Source: Solidesulfovibrio aerotolerans (GTDB lineage: Bacteria; Desulfobacterota; Desulfovibrionia; Desulfovibrionales; Desulfovibrionaceae). From it: 64,000 nt of DNA. Shown one piece after another: positions 15,870 to 25,302 of the stretch. The notes beneath the pieces are model-generated. The model ran no database searches, was not told the DNA's origin, and saw only the letters and a list, made by a program, of their open reading frames with translations. Location of the stretch: NCBI RefSeq assembly GCF_009856865.1, contig NZ_WVUD01000003.1, positions 147,634 through 211,633 on the forward strand, given 5' to 3'. The stretch's first letter is position 1, and each line of letters begins with the position of its first letter. The translations under genes and the position numbers were made by a program.

Positions 15870-17204
15870 TTAGGAAAAAAGCAGCCGGGCCAGATCACCG
15901 AGGTTGTCGGCCTTGGGCCGGCCTTTGCCGGCGTCGGGGCTGATGATGGGACCGTAGCCCAGGCGTTCGGCTTGTTTGAGGCGCGTATCCTGGGCAGCGG
16001 CCGGGCGGATGCGCCCGGAGAGGTCCACTTCGCCCCAAAAGACGGCCCCGGCCGGCAGGGGCCGGTCGTAAAACGAGGACAGGACCGCAGCGGCAATGCC
16101 GAGATCAAGGCCCGGGTCGGCGATTTTCAGGCCGCCGCCGAGTTTGGCGTAGATATCGGTCTGGCCGAGGTTAAGCCGCAGGCGCTTTTCGAGCACGGCC
16201 AGCAGCAGATGCAGCCGGCCGACGTCGAGGCCAAGGGCGGCCCGGCGCGGCATGGCCAGAAAGGACTTGGCGGCCAAGGCCTGGACTTCCACGGCAAAGG
16301 GCCGCCGCCCTTCCATGGCCATGACCACGGCCGAACCGGACACGGCCGGATCGCGGTCGCCCAGGAAAAAGGTGGAGGGATCGGGCACTTCGCACAGGCC
16401 GGCCTCGCGCATTTCCATGACCAGCAGTTCGTCGGTGGGGCCGAAGCGGTTTTTAAGCACCCGCAGGATACGAAAGAGATGTCGGCGCTCGCCTTCGAGG
16501 TAAAGCACCGTATCGACCATGTGCTCCAGCAGTTTGGGGCCGGCGATCTGGCCGTCCTTGGTGACATGGCCGACCAGCACCAGACAGGCGTCACCGCGTT
16601 TAGCCGCTTCCACGCAGGCGGCGGCCACGGCCCGGACCTGGGACACAGACCCGGCCGCACCTTCGACCCCGGCCGCGTGCATGGTCTGGACGGAATCGAG
16701 GATGACCAAATCCGGCGCGGGGTTGGCACCGAGAATATCCACCGTGGCCCCGGCGTCGGTGGTGGAAGCGGCCAGCAAGCCTTCGTGGAGCACGCCCAGG
16801 CGTTCGCCCCGGGATTTGAGCTGGGGCAGGGATTCCTCGCCGGAAACGTAGACCACCCGCCGTCCGGCTGCGGCGGCCAGACCGGCCAGTTGCAGGAGCA
16901 AGGTGGATTTGCCGATGCCCGGTTCGCCGCCAAGGAGCACGGCCCCGCCCGGGGTGAGCCCGCCGCCGAGCACCCGGTCCAGGCCTTCGATGCCGGTGGG
17001 GAAGGGTTTGAAATCCGCGCCCGGGTGTTCCCCAAGGACAATGGGCAGCCCGGACGGCAGGCCGTCGGGGCTGGCGACGCGGGATGAACCGAGCTTTTCC
17101 GTCAGGGTGTTCCAGGCCCCGCATCGGGGACACTGGCCGCGCCAGGTGGGGGCCGTGCCCCCGCAGTCGGAGCAGACGAAAAGCCGCTTTGCCTTGACCG
17201 CCAT
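15870..17204 (-). CDS. radA: DNA repair protein RadA (Sms)
   Basis: RecA-like ATPase that helps branch migration in recombinational repair. The 444-residue protein from the ATG at 17204 has the N-terminal zinc finger CSDCGGTAPTWRGQCPRCG, Walker A GGEPGIGKST, the RadA-specific KNRFGPTDE motif, and a C-terminal Lon-like domain (GGLKIADPGLDLGIAAAVLS). Length and order are normal. It starts one base after the stop of the zinc-ribbon protein gene, so both are probably one transcript. Confidence 0.97.
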   Translation of the reverse strand: MAVKAKRLFVCSDCGGTAPTWRGQCPRCGAWNTLTEKLGSSRVASPDGLPSGLPIVLGEHPGADFKPFPTGIEGLDRVLGGGLTPGGAVLLGGEPGIGKSTLLLQLAGLAAAAGRRVVYVSGEESLPQLKSRGERLGVLHEGLLAASTTDAGATVDILGANPAPDLVILDSVQTMHAAGVEGAAGSVSQVRAVAAACVEAAKRGDACLVLVGHVTKDGQIAGPKLLEHMVDTVLYLEGERRHLFRILRVLKNRFGPTDELLVMEMREAGLCEVPDPSTFFLGDRDPAVSGSAVVMAMEGRRPFAVEVQALAAKSFLAMPRRAALGLDVGRLHLLLAVLEKRLRLNLGQTDIYAKLGGGLKIADPGLDLGIAAAVLSSFYDRPLPAGAVFWGEVDLSGRIRPAAAQDTRLKQAERLGYGPIISPDAGKGRPKADNLGDLARLLFS

Positions 17205-17205
17205 C

Positions 17206-18240
17206 CTACTGCCGGGGCGGATCTTTGACGTCGATGACCTTGACCCCGAATTCTTTGACGGCCTCAGGCGGATCAAAAAAGACCATCATAAACGGCACTT
17301 CGCCGGCCGGGGCGATATTGGTGTTGTTGGTGAGCACGCCGACCTGGGAAGCCAGGGCGTTTTTGAGTTCATCGCGGGTCATGACCTGGAGCTGAAAAAG
17401 CGACACCGTGTTGCCGGCCAGTTCTTCCTTGGCCGCCAGCGTCCCGCCCTTCTCGTCAAACAGGCTGGCCTCAAGCTTGATCATTTCCTTGGGGGCCTTG
17501 AAATTATTGACGGCCTTGCCCTCGATGACAAAGAGTTGGCCGGCCTTTTCATTGGACACGTAATACTGCCGCACGTTTTGCAGCATGATGTCCTTGACCT
17601 TGGCCGCCTCCTCGGGCTTTTGGGCACCGGGCGCAGCCGGTGTTGCGGGAGCGGCGGCCTTGTCGGCGGGCTTGGCAGCCTCGCCGGCCGGCGTCGCGGT
17701 TTCGGCCGGTGCCGTCTGGGCGGCGTCCTTGGCGGCCTTCCTGCCGGGCCACAAATCCAGGAAATGGACGGCGGCCAGGGTCACAACCACGAGGAAAACC
17801 AGCACGCCGCCAATGATCAGCAAGCGTTTGCGTCGTTCTTTTGACGGCCGGCCGCCCGACAGCGACAGATCCGCCACATCGTCGAGGCTGAACCCCGGCT
17901 TGACCGGAGCGCCCGGAAAATCGTCTTCAACGTCCGGTTCCGGGTCGCGTTTTTTCTTGGAGGTTGCGGTCCCGTCGTAGGATTCGGAATGGAAGAGTCC
18001 GGCCGGCACGCCGTCGTCGGGCATAATCGCTCCGCCGCCGGCCGCCCCGGCTCTGGAGGGCGTCGGTGCCAGATCGTCGGGAAAATCGAAATCCGCCAAT
18101 CCATCGGCCTCAGGCGGTGCCGGCGGTTCGACGTGAAAGACGTTGCGACATTTGCCACAACGCAGTTTGGCCCCGGCCGGGCCAACCTTGCCGTCGGGCA
18201 GTTTGAACTTGGCCTGGCAATTCGGGCATTGTACAATCAT
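17206..18240 (-). CDS. Zinc-ribbon (MJ0042-type) single-span protein with DUF3426-like C-terminus
   Basis: A 344-residue membrane protein. It begins with a zinc ribbon (CPNCQAKFKLPDGKV, then LRCGKCRNVF), followed by an acidic/Pro-rich linker, a membrane span at about residues 180-200 (LLIIGGVLVFLVVVTLAAVHF), an Ala/Pro linker, and a C-terminal domain with MIKLEASLFDEKG and AKEELAGNT, matching DUF3426-like proteins. The zinc ribbon is cytoplasmic and the C-terminal domain likely periplasmic. The function of the family is not known. The next gene is radA, one base away. Confidence 0.88.
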   Translation of the reverse strand: MIVQCPNCQAKFKLPDGKVGPAGAKLRCGKCRNVFHVEPPAPPEADGLADFDFPDDLAPTPSRAGAAGGGAIMPDDGVPAGLFHSESYDGTATSKKKRDPEPDVEDDFPGAPVKPGFSLDDVADLSLSGGRPSKERRKRLLIIGGVLVFLVVVTLAAVHFLDLWPGRKAAKDAAQTAPAETATPAGEAAKPADKAAAPATPAAPGAQKPEEAAKVKDIMLQNVRQYYVSNEKAGQLFVIEGKAVNNFKAPKEMIKLEASLFDEKGGTLAAKEELAGNTVSLFQLQVMTRDELKNALASQVGVLTNNTNIAPAGEVPFMMVFFDPPEAVKEFGVKVIDVKDPPRQ

Positions 18241-18300
18241 GGTGTTTTTTCCACGCCGGTTGCGGTTTTTGGCCAACTAATGCAAATTCAAGGCCATTTC

Positions 18301-18831
18301 CTACCGGATCAGCTCGTACACGCCACGCAGCCGCCGCAGCCGTTCCCCGATGTCCATGCCGTAGCCCACCAGGAACACGGGAGGGGCGGAAAATCCGACA
18401 AAATCCACCGTCACCGCGACCTCGCGGCGATACGGCTTGTCCAAAAACGAGCAGACCGTCAGGCTGGCTGGATTTCGCTTCTCAAGCATATTGAGGAGAT
18501 AGGCCAATGAGCGGCCCGTGTCCACAATGTCTTCGACCAGCAGGACGTGACGGCCGGCGATATCTGTCTCCAGGTCCATGAGAAACCGCAGTTCGCCGGG
18601 AGCCACGCCGGCGCCGTAGCTGGCCACCCGCACGAAATCCAGCTCCGGACAAAAATCAAGCGCCCGCAGCAGATCGCTCATAAACGGCAACGCGCCCTTA
18701 AGGACGCCCACCATGACCACGTCCCGGCCGGCAAAGTGCGCCGACACTTCCTGTCCCAATTCGGCCACCCGGGCGGCAATGGCCGCCTCGCCAAATACTT
18801 CACGCAATGATTCGGACATCATTCCCTGCAT
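18301..18831 (-). CDS. hpt: Hypoxanthine phosphoribosyltransferase
   Basis: Purine salvage enzyme joining hypoxanthine or guanine to PRPP. The 176-residue protein has the PRPP-binding motif VLLVEDIVDTGRSL, the flexible-loop region RVASYGAG and VGVLKGALPF near the N-terminus, all standard for type I PRTases. Start is uncertain among three nearby ATG codons (18831, 18822, 18819); AGGGA precedes the last two. Confidence 0.95.
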   Translation of the reverse strand: MQGMMSESLREVFGEAAIAARVAELGQEVSAHFAGRDVVMVGVLKGALPFMSDLLRALDFCPELDFVRVASYGAGVAPGELRFLMDLETDIAGRHVLLVEDIVDTGRSLAYLLNMLEKRNPASLTVCSFLDKPYRREVAVTVDFVGFSAPPVFLVGYGMDIGERLRRLRGVYELIR

Positions 18832-18861
18832 TTTTGCACTGTTAGAGACGAAAAAAGGCCC

Positions 18862-19329
18862 TTACATTTCCATGATGAGCGCGTTTTCATCGCACTCCGG
18901 AAACTTGGGACAATGGATGCAGTCGGCCCAGACCTTTTGCGGCAGCTGTTCCTTCTCCACGCCCACAAAGCCCAGGCGCTCGAAGAAATGCGGCCGGTAG
19001 GTCAGGGTGAACACCCGAAAAATGCCAAGGGTCACGGCGTCGGACAGGCAGGCTTCCACGAGTTTGCCGCCCCACCCCTGTTTTTGGATGCTCTCGTCCA
19101 CGGCCAGGGAACGGATTTCGGCAATGTCGTCCCAGCAGATGGACAAGGCGCAGCAGCCGCGAATACCGGGCTCGTCATGTTCGGCCAGGACAAAAAAGTC
19201 CCGTAAATGGCTGTAGAGCTGATTAAACGAGCGCGGCAGCAGAAATTCCTTGCGGGCGCAATGCATGAGCATGGCGTGGATCGGCTTGACGTCCTGAATC
19301 CTGGCCTTGCGGATGAAATAATCGCTCAT
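18862..19329 (-). CDS. GNAT N-acetyltransferase, likely short-form N-acetylglutamate synthase
   Basis: A 155-residue acetyl-CoA-dependent acyltransferase. Core features are IRKARIQDVKPI, IRSLAVDESIQKQGWGGKLVEACL (acetyl-CoA loop) and FFERLGFVGV. The C-terminal tail DCIHCPKFPECDENALI is typical of short ArgA-like enzymes in deltaproteobacteria and epsilonproteobacteria, which can start arginine synthesis; this assignment is by resemblance. It overlaps the TlpA-like gene by four bases (ATGA), showing translational coupling. Confidence 0.82.
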   Translation of the reverse strand: MSDYFIRKARIQDVKPIHAMLMHCARKEFLLPRSFNQLYSHLRDFFVLAEHDEPGIRGCCALSICWDDIAEIRSLAVDESIQKQGWGGKLVEACLSDAVTLGIFRVFTLTYRPHFFERLGFVGVEKEQLPQKVWADCIHCPKFPECDENALIMEM

Positions 19330-19799
19330 TTGGCTTCGCCGCCGAGCAGTTTGTCGAGCACCTGGCGCAGCATCTCGCCGGGCATAAAGCCGGCGTGGTT
19401 GAGCGCCTGCTGGCCGGTTGGGTCATAGATGATGGTCTTGGGGATCATCTTGACGCCAAAGGTGTTGATGACATCGGGATCGGCCAGATAGACCGGAAAA
19501 TTAAAGGGTGTCTGTTTGACGAAGCGGGCATACTGCCCGGGGTCTTGATCCAGGGAGATGCCGATAAAGACCACCTTGTCGGCGGGATAATGCTTTCTGG
19601 CTTCAATAAATTCCGGAATCTCCATGAGGCACGGTTTGCACCAGGAGGCAAAAAAATCAATGACCACGACCTTGCCCTGGGCAGCGACCACGGTATCGAG
19701 CACGCCCTGGCCGGTGATGCTGCCGGTATCCTGGGCACTGGCCACAGATAACGGCGCACAGACAAGCAGCAAGGCCATAAGAAGGGAACGAATAGGCAA
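19326..19799 (-). CDS. TlpA-like periplasmic thioredoxin-fold protein
   Basis: A 157-residue exported thiol-disulfide protein with signal peptide (MPIRSLLMALLLVCAPLSVA) and active site FASWCKPCLME (C54, C57). The cis-Pro loop is in KMIPKTIIYDPTG. TlpA/ResA-type proteins reduce disulfides in the periplasm, often for cytochrome c maturation or metalloprotein assembly. The stop overlaps the start of the GNAT gene. Confidence 0.93.
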   Translation of the reverse strand: MPIRSLLMALLLVCAPLSVASAQDTGSITGQGVLDTVVAAQGKVVVIDFFASWCKPCLMEIPEFIEARKHYPADKVVFIGISLDQDPGQYARFVKQTPFNFPVYLADPDVINTFGVKMIPKTIIYDPTGQQALNHAGFMPGEMLRQVLDKLLGGEAK

Positions 19800-19883
19800 C
19801 GGCGTCCTCCAGGGGAACGATTCGGCGGCGCGGCCGCCAGGAACATTTACTCCAAACGCGCCGCGCCGCGCCAGTTGTTTTTT

Positions 19884-22298
19884 CTACGCGCCAGCGGCCA
19901 GGGCTTTGGCCTGGCGCACGGCGTCCACGGCATCGGTGGCATAGGCGTCGGCCCCGATGGATTTGGCAAAGGCTTCGGTGACCACGGCCCCGCCCACCAT
20001 GATCCGGGCGGTGAGCCCCTGCTCGCGAACCAGGCGCACGGTGTCTTCCATACGCACCATGGTGGTGGTCATGAGGGCCGAAAGGCCGATGACCGACGCG
20101 CCATGCTCGCTGGCCGCCGCCACAATACGCTCGGCCGGCACGTCCTTGCCGAGGTCAATGACCTCGAAGCCGTGGTTTTTAAGCATCAGGCACACGATGT
20201 TCTTGCCGATGTCATGGATGTCGCCTTCGACGGTGGCCATGACGATGCGGGCCTTGGCCGCCCCGGCGGTGGCGGTCAACAGCGGCTCCAGACGGGCAAA
20301 GCCGGCCCGCATGGCTTCGGCGGCGGCCAAAAGCTGGGGCAGGAAAAATTCCTTGCGCTCGTAGCGCTCGCCCACGCTCATAATACCCGGTATCAGTTCG
20401 TCGCTCAAAATGGTTGCAGCGTCCTGGCCATCGGCCAGCGCCTTTTCGACCAGCTCCAGCACTTCTTCGGTGCGCCCGCGCACCACGGCCCGGCGCAAGC
20501 GGCTCTCGCCGTCGTCGCCGGCCACCGCAGCAGCGGCAACAACGCCACCCCCACCGCCCTGGTTCGGTTTCCAGCCGGCATAGCGGCTGATAAACCGGCC
20601 GGCTTGCGGATCGCGGCCCAGGAGCACTTCGCCGGCAGTCAACGTTTCCATGAGCCGGGCAACGTTGGGGTTGGCGATGGCTGCAGCCAGCCCTGCCCCC
20701 AGACACATGGCGAAAAAGGCGCTGTTGACCAGCTCCCGGGCCGGCAGGCCAAAGGAGATGTTGGACAGGCCAAGGACCGTGGGCAGCCCCCACGTGTCGC
20801 GGCAATAGCGGATGGTGTCCAGGCAGGCCACGGCCGCCTCGGGCTTGGAGGAAACGGTCAGGGCCAGGGCATCGACCAGGATCAGCCGGCGCGGGATGCG
20901 AAGCGAATCGGCCTGGATGAGCAATTCTTCGATGATGGCCAGCCGCTCGGCCGCCGTGACCGGCAGCTTGCGGCCTTTGAGCGGCAGCAGAATAAACGGC
21001 GCGCCGTGATCCCGGCACACCGGCCCCAGCCGCTCCATGCGCCCGGGTTCGCCGCTGATGGAATTGATAAGCGGCGTGCCCGGATAGGCCCACAAGCCGG
21101 CGGTCAGGGCGTCGGCGTTGTTGGAATCCAGACACAGCGGCAGTTGCTGGCGTTTGACCAGCTCCAGGGCCAGCCCCGGCAGCACAGCCACCTCATCGAC
21201 CATGGGCGCGCCCACGTTGACATCGAGGATGTGCGCCCCGGCGGCCGTCTGCTCCTCGGCAAAGGCCAGGGCTTTTGAAAATTCTCCGGCCACCAGTTCG
21301 GCGGCCAGTTCGGGCTTGCCGGTGGGGTTGATGCGCTCGCCAATAAGGGCGCAGGGGCTTTTCCCGCCGACACAGACGGTGGTGGAACGGGCGGTGACCG
21401 CCAGGACCGGCCGGTCGGGCGTGTCGGCGCGTTTGTAGGAACGCCCGGCCAAAGCCCCGGCCAGGGCCGCAATATGGGCCGGGGTGGTGCCGCAGCAGCC
21501 GGACAGGGCCTTGGCCCCGAGATCGGCGAACCGGGCGGTCTTTTCGGCAAACTCCGCCGGTCCCATGGGGAAAACGGTTACGCCGTTTTCCAGACGCGGC
21601 ATGCCGGCGTTGGGTTTGACGAAAAAGGGCGTGGCCAGACGGCGGGCAAAGACCTCGCCGACGAGCCGCATGTCGTCGGGGCCTTGGCCGCAGTTGACGC
21701 CGATCAGATCGACGCCGAGATTTTCCATGGCGTCGGCAAAGACCTCGGGGCTGGAACCGGTCAGGCTGGCCGCGCCCTCAAACGTCATGCACATGGCCAC
21801 AGGCAGGGAGCAGACCTGCCGGCAGGCCAGGATGACGGCTTTGGCCTCGGCCAGATCGAAATGGGTCTCGCCAATGATCAGATCGCAGCCCCCTTCGGCC
21901 AGACCGCGAATCTGCTCGGCAAAGGCGGCCACCAGATCGCTGAGGCTGGCCTTGCCCAGCGGTGCGACAAAATGGCCGGTGGGACCGACGGAGCCGGCCA
22001 CAAACACGCCCGGACCGGCGGCCTGCCGGGCCAGCCGGGCCATTTCACGATTGAGCGCCACAACATCCGTGCCGGGGGGCAGCTTGAAATGGGTGCCGCC
22101 AAAGGTATTGGCGGTGATGACCCGGGAGCCGGCCTGGACATATTCGCGATGGGTGGCCATGATGGCATCGGGATGGGCCAGACCGAACAGTTCCGGGGAT
22201 TCCCCCGCTGCCAGTCCCCGGCCCTGGAGCAGTGTTCCCATGGCCCCGTCGAAAATGAGCAGCCCGTCGTCGCCCAGCGCTTTTCTGAAATCGCCCAC
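19884..22298 (-). CDS. metH: Cobalamin-dependent methionine synthase, short form
   Basis: Methylates homocysteine using methyl-tetrahydrofolate and B12. The 804 residues hold, in order, the homocysteine-binding barrel (FDGAMGTLLQ; zinc Cys in GVNCGQGPDD and SGCCGTTP), the pterin-binding domain (LIGERINPTGKPE, DVNVGAP), the cap helices and the B12 domain (DIHDIGKNIV, the lower-axial-ligand motif). The C-terminal SAM-dependent reactivation domain is absent, so another protein must reactivate the cofactor, as is common in anaerobes. The GTG start at 22298 has AAGGAGG upstream. It is divergent from rpoH. Confidence 0.96.
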   Translation of the reverse strand: MGDFRKALGDDGLLIFDGAMGTLLQGRGLAAGESPELFGLAHPDAIMATHREYVQAGSRVITANTFGGTHFKLPPGTDVVALNREMARLARQAAGPGVFVAGSVGPTGHFVAPLGKASLSDLVAAFAEQIRGLAEGGCDLIIGETHFDLAEAKAVILACRQVCSLPVAMCMTFEGAASLTGSSPEVFADAMENLGVDLIGVNCGQGPDDMRLVGEVFARRLATPFFVKPNAGMPRLENGVTVFPMGPAEFAEKTARFADLGAKALSGCCGTTPAHIAALAGALAGRSYKRADTPDRPVLAVTARSTTVCVGGKSPCALIGERINPTGKPELAAELVAGEFSKALAFAEEQTAAGAHILDVNVGAPMVDEVAVLPGLALELVKRQQLPLCLDSNNADALTAGLWAYPGTPLINSISGEPGRMERLGPVCRDHGAPFILLPLKGRKLPVTAAERLAIIEELLIQADSLRIPRRLILVDALALTVSSKPEAAVACLDTIRYCRDTWGLPTVLGLSNISFGLPARELVNSAFFAMCLGAGLAAAIANPNVARLMETLTAGEVLLGRDPQAGRFISRYAGWKPNQGGGGGVVAAAAVAGDDGESRLRRAVVRGRTEEVLELVEKALADGQDAATILSDELIPGIMSVGERYERKEFFLPQLLAAAEAMRAGFARLEPLLTATAGAAKARIVMATVEGDIHDIGKNIVCLMLKNHGFEVIDLGKDVPAERIVAAASEHGASVIGLSALMTTTMVRMEDTVRLVREQGLTARIMVGGAVVTEAFAKSIGADAYATDAVDAVRQAKALAAGA

Positions 22299-22365
22299 GA
22301 AGCCTCCTTGTGCGTGTCTGCGGCGTACCGTCGCAACCGAAACGCGGACCGTCTACTGAAAAACA

Positions 22366-22394
22366 TTGAAAAGGACAAACCAAAAGTTTACAGT
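22366..22394 (+). promoter_or_regulatory. Sigma-70-type promoter for rpoH
   Basis: TTGAAA at 22366-22371 and TACAGT at 22389-22394 with a 17-base spacer. It predicts a start near 22401, leaving a leader of about 92 bases before the rpoH ATG. Confidence 0.65.
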
Positions 22395-22400
22395 GAAGGG

Positions 22401-22492
22401 TAGGCATGGGAGACAGCCCCTATGCTGTCACAGGCCCTTAGCCCGGCAAACCCAAGCGGTGCGACCGCACCCGCAAACACGGTCATTATCTG
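22401..22492 (+). promoter_or_regulatory. rpoH leader with competing hairpins and no clear ribosome site
   Basis: The leader can fold GACAGC (22412-22417) with GCTGTC (22424-22429), or alternatively GCATGGG with CCC and ATGC around 22404-22425; the two are mutually exclusive. GGTGC/GCACC near 22460 gives another small hairpin. No Shine-Dalgarno sequence is seen before the ATG at 22493. In other bacteria rpoH translation is controlled by leader structure, so a similar switch is possible. Confidence 0.35.
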
Positions 22493-23521
22493 ATGGAACT
22501 TCAAGACGATCAAGACATTTCCCCGGAAGATACGGACCAGGCCCCTGTCGAACCCGACGCGTTCGAGGAGGCTGACGACCCCGATTCGCCAACCCTTGAC
22601 ATCGATCCCGATGATGATTTCCAGTTGTCAGTTCCCCGGGCCAGATCGGAAGGAGCCCTTTCCACCCGCGATCCGCTGCAGCTCTATCTGCGTGAAATCG
22701 GAAAGTTTCCCATGCTCAAGCCCGAGGAAGAGCAGGAACTGGCCCGACGGGTTCGCGACGCCAATGATCAAAAGGCTGCGTTCCGGCTCATTTCCTCCCA
22801 TCTGCGGCTGGTGGTCAAAATCGCCATGGATTTCCAGCGCCGCTGGATGCAAAATGTGCTGGATCTCATCCAGGAAGGCAACGTCGGCCTCATGCGGGCC
22901 GTCACCAAGTTCGACCCGGACAAGGGCATCAAGTTTTCCTATTACGCCGCCTATTGGATCAAGGCTTACATCCTTAAATACATCATGGACAACTGGCGCA
23001 TGGTCAAGATCGGGACCACCCAAGCCCAGCGCAAGTTGTTTTACAACCTCAACAAAGAACGCCAGCGCTTGCAGAGCCTGGGCTTTGACCCCAGCGCCTC
23101 CCAGCTCTCCCAGGCCTTAAACGTCACCGAATCCGACATCGTGGAGATGGATCAGCGGCTAAGCGGCAACGACCTGTCCCTGGACGTGTCGCTGGGCGAC
23201 GACACCACCACCACCCGGCTGGATTTTCTCCCGGCGTTGACCCCCGGCATCGAGGAAATCCTGGCTGGCGATGAGATTTCGCAGCAGCTCGACAAACATA
23301 TCCAGGCGATCCGACCCAAGCTCAACGAAAAAGAGATCGACCTGCTCGACAATCGAATCCTCTCCGACTCCCCGGTGACCCTGCGGGAGATCGGAGCCAA
23401 ATACGGCATCACCCGGGAACGGGTGCGCCAGATTGAATCCCGGCTCCTGGAGAAGCTCAAGGACCATTTGTCCAAGCGCATCGAGGATTTTTCCTCGGAT
23501 TGGATCCACAAGGATGAATAG
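22493..23521 (+). CDS. rpoH: RNA polymerase sigma factor RpoH (sigma-32 type)
   Basis: Heat-shock sigma factor. The 342-residue protein has an acidic N-terminus, region 1.2/2 (DPLQLYLREIGKFPMLKPEEE, in parts), region 2.3-2.4 (KFSYYAAYWIKAYILKYIM), the RpoH box QRKLFYNL between regions 2 and 3, and region 4 helix-turn-helix (LREIGAKYGITRERVRQIES). The RpoH box separates it from RpoD and RpoS. It has no region 1.1. The N-terminal ~60 residues are longer and more acidic than in E. coli RpoH. Confidence 0.93.
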   Translation: MELQDDQDISPEDTDQAPVEPDAFEEADDPDSPTLDIDPDDDFQLSVPRARSEGALSTRDPLQLYLREIGKFPMLKPEEEQELARRVRDANDQKAAFRLISSHLRLVVKIAMDFQRRWMQNVLDLIQEGNVGLMRAVTKFDPDKGIKFSYYAAYWIKAYILKYIMDNWRMVKIGTTQAQRKLFYNLNKERQRLQSLGFDPSASQLSQALNVTESDIVEMDQRLSGNDLSLDVSLGDDTTTTRLDFLPALTPGIEEILAGDEISQQLDKHIQAIRPKLNEKEIDLLDNRILSDSPVTLREIGAKYGITRERVRQIESRLLEKLKDHLSKRIEDFSSDWIHKDE

Positions 23522-23589
23522 CGGCGTGCGCGCCGGACGTTTCCCCTCCGGCCCCGGGCCGGCTGACAACGCCCCTGCCGCCGCAACGG

Positions 23590-25302
23590 ATGCCGGTTAT
23601 GTCTGAAGTACGCAATCGCCTCGCTGCGGCACGCCTGCCTTTGTTGGTGGTGCTGGCGCTTTTACCGTGTCTGTTGTCCAATTCCTGCGCCTCCAGCCGT
23701 CTGGCCCGCACGGCCCATGCCGCCCGGGGGCTGACCTCGTCGGCGGAGGTCAGCTACCAATTTCTGATCTACCAGGATCTTTTGCGCCAGGGTCGCAAGG
23801 ACGAAGCGGCCAAAATCCTGGCCGCACTCGACGCCGCCCACCCCTCGCCCGATCTGGCCATCGAGCTGGCCAATTTGTACTGGGGCCAAAATGATCGGGA
23901 AAAAGCCACGGCAACCCTGGAAAAAGCCCGGACCGACTTCCCGGGCAACCGACAAGTCATTTTCTATCTGGCCAACGCCTACCAGATGCGCCGCCTCAAC
24001 AACGAGGCGATAGCAGTCCTGGAAACGTTTCTGTCGACCCATCCGGCCGATGCCGACACTGTCCAGGAACTGGCTTCGCTTTGCATCGACGCCGGCCGCA
24101 ACAAAGAGGCGGCCGGGCTGCTGGGGCGCATCCCGGAAACCGAACGCGACGCCACCGTGTATTATCTCATGGGCAAAGCCGCTGCCGGAGCCGGACAACC
24201 CAAGGACGCCGTCCGCTATTTGCGCAACGCCGTCGCCCAAGACGCCGGGCTTATGGTTGCCTGGGCGGATCTGGCCGGTTTGCTCGAAGCCGAAAACGAC
24301 TTCAAGGGTGCCCAGGAGGCCTACCAGGAGATGCTTCGCCTGGGCGAGGAATCCCCGGAAGTCCGGGCCAAGCTCGTGCGTCTGGCCATCCGCCAGAAAA
24401 ATCCGGCCAAGGCCCTGTCGCTGCTCAAAGACGGCCAGACTGGCAAATCCCAATATCTCGACGCCATGTCGGCCCTGGTCGACGGCGGCTATATCAAACA
24501 GGCCAAACAGGTGTTCGGCCTGCTCGAAGCAGCCGATCCGGCCAGTCCCGATCTGCCCTTTTACAAGGCCGTGCTGGCCTATGACGGCGACAAAAATCCC
24601 AAGGCGGCCATGAGCATCCTGGCCCAGGTGTCGCCGGAAAATCCCAACTATGATAAAAGCCTGACCCTTCGCGTCCAGATTGCCTCGGAAATCGGCGATC
24701 TGCCGGCGGCCCGGTCGCTGGTGCGCGAAGCCCGGGAACGCTTCCCGGACCGCCGCGAATTTGCCGGCCTGGAAGCGGCCCTCAAGGACAAGGCCGGCGA
24801 TACCGCCGGTGCGGCCAAGACCCTGGAAGAGGCGCTTATCACCTGGCCCGATGACCTCGATCTGCTCTACCGCTACGGCGTGGCCCTGGAAAAACTCAAG
24901 CGCCGCGACGAGGCCAAGGCGGTCATGGAGCGCATCGTGGACAAGGACGCCGGCCATGCCGATGCCCTCAACTACCTCGGCTATTCCCTGGCCGAAGACG
25001 GCCGCGATCTGGAACGCGCCCTGGGCATGATCGAAAAGGCCCTGGAAAAAGAGCCGGACAACCCCTTCTTCCTCGATTCCAAAGCCTGGGCGCTGTATAA
25101 GCTCAAGCGCCTGGACGATGCCCTGGCCGCCATAGAAAAGGCCATTGACCACAAGGTCAAAGACGCCATTATCTGGGAGCACTACGGCGACATCGCCGCT
25201 GCCGCCGGCCGCAAGGCCGAGGCCCAGAAAGCCTATCGCAGCGCCCTGGAACTGGGCTCCGAAACCCCGGCCGCTGTCAAAAAGAAGCTGGAGGCCCTGT
25301 AA
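23590..25302 (+). CDS. TPR-repeat lipoprotein
   Basis: A 570-residue exported protein made almost wholly of tetratricopeptide repeats. The N-terminus has a signal peptide with a possible lipobox (LLSNSC, Cys near residue 33). Repeats run from about residue 60 to the end, for example DLAIELANLYWGQNDREKA and ALNYLGYSLAEDGRDLERA. TPR lipoproteins of this kind commonly scaffold envelope complexes. Its stop overlaps the start of the next lipoprotein gene by one base (TAATG), so the two are coupled and probably act together. Confidence 0.88.
   Translation: MPVMSEVRNRLAAARLPLLVVLALLPCLLSNSCASSRLARTAHAARGLTSSAEVSYQFLIYQDLLRQGRKDEAAKILAALDAAHPSPDLAIELANLYWGQNDREKATATLEKARTDFPGNRQVIFYLANAYQMRRLNNEAIAVLETFLSTHPADADTVQELASLCIDAGRNKEAAGLLGRIPETERDATVYYLMGKAAAGAGQPKDAVRYLRNAVAQDAGLMVAWADLAGLLEAENDFKGAQEAYQEMLRLGEESPEVRAKLVRLAIRQKNPAKALSLLKDGQTGKSQYLDAMSALVDGGYIKQAKQVFGLLEAADPASPDLPFYKAVLAYDGDKNPKAAMSILAQVSPENPNYDKSLTLRVQIASEIGDLPAARSLVREARERFPDRREFAGLEAALKDKAGDTAGAAKTLEEALITWPDDLDLLYRYGVALEKLKRRDEAKAVMERIVDKDAGHADALNYLGYSLAEDGRDLERALGMIEKALEKEPDNPFFLDSKAWALYKLKRLDDALAAIEKAIDHKVKDAIIWEHYGDIAAAAGRKAEAQKAYRSALELGSETPAAVKKKLEAL

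Noticed and set aside
23662..25182. 506-codon minus-strand frame opposite the TPR gene
   Set aside because: No motifs; the plus strand has coherent TPR repeats and coupling to the next gene.
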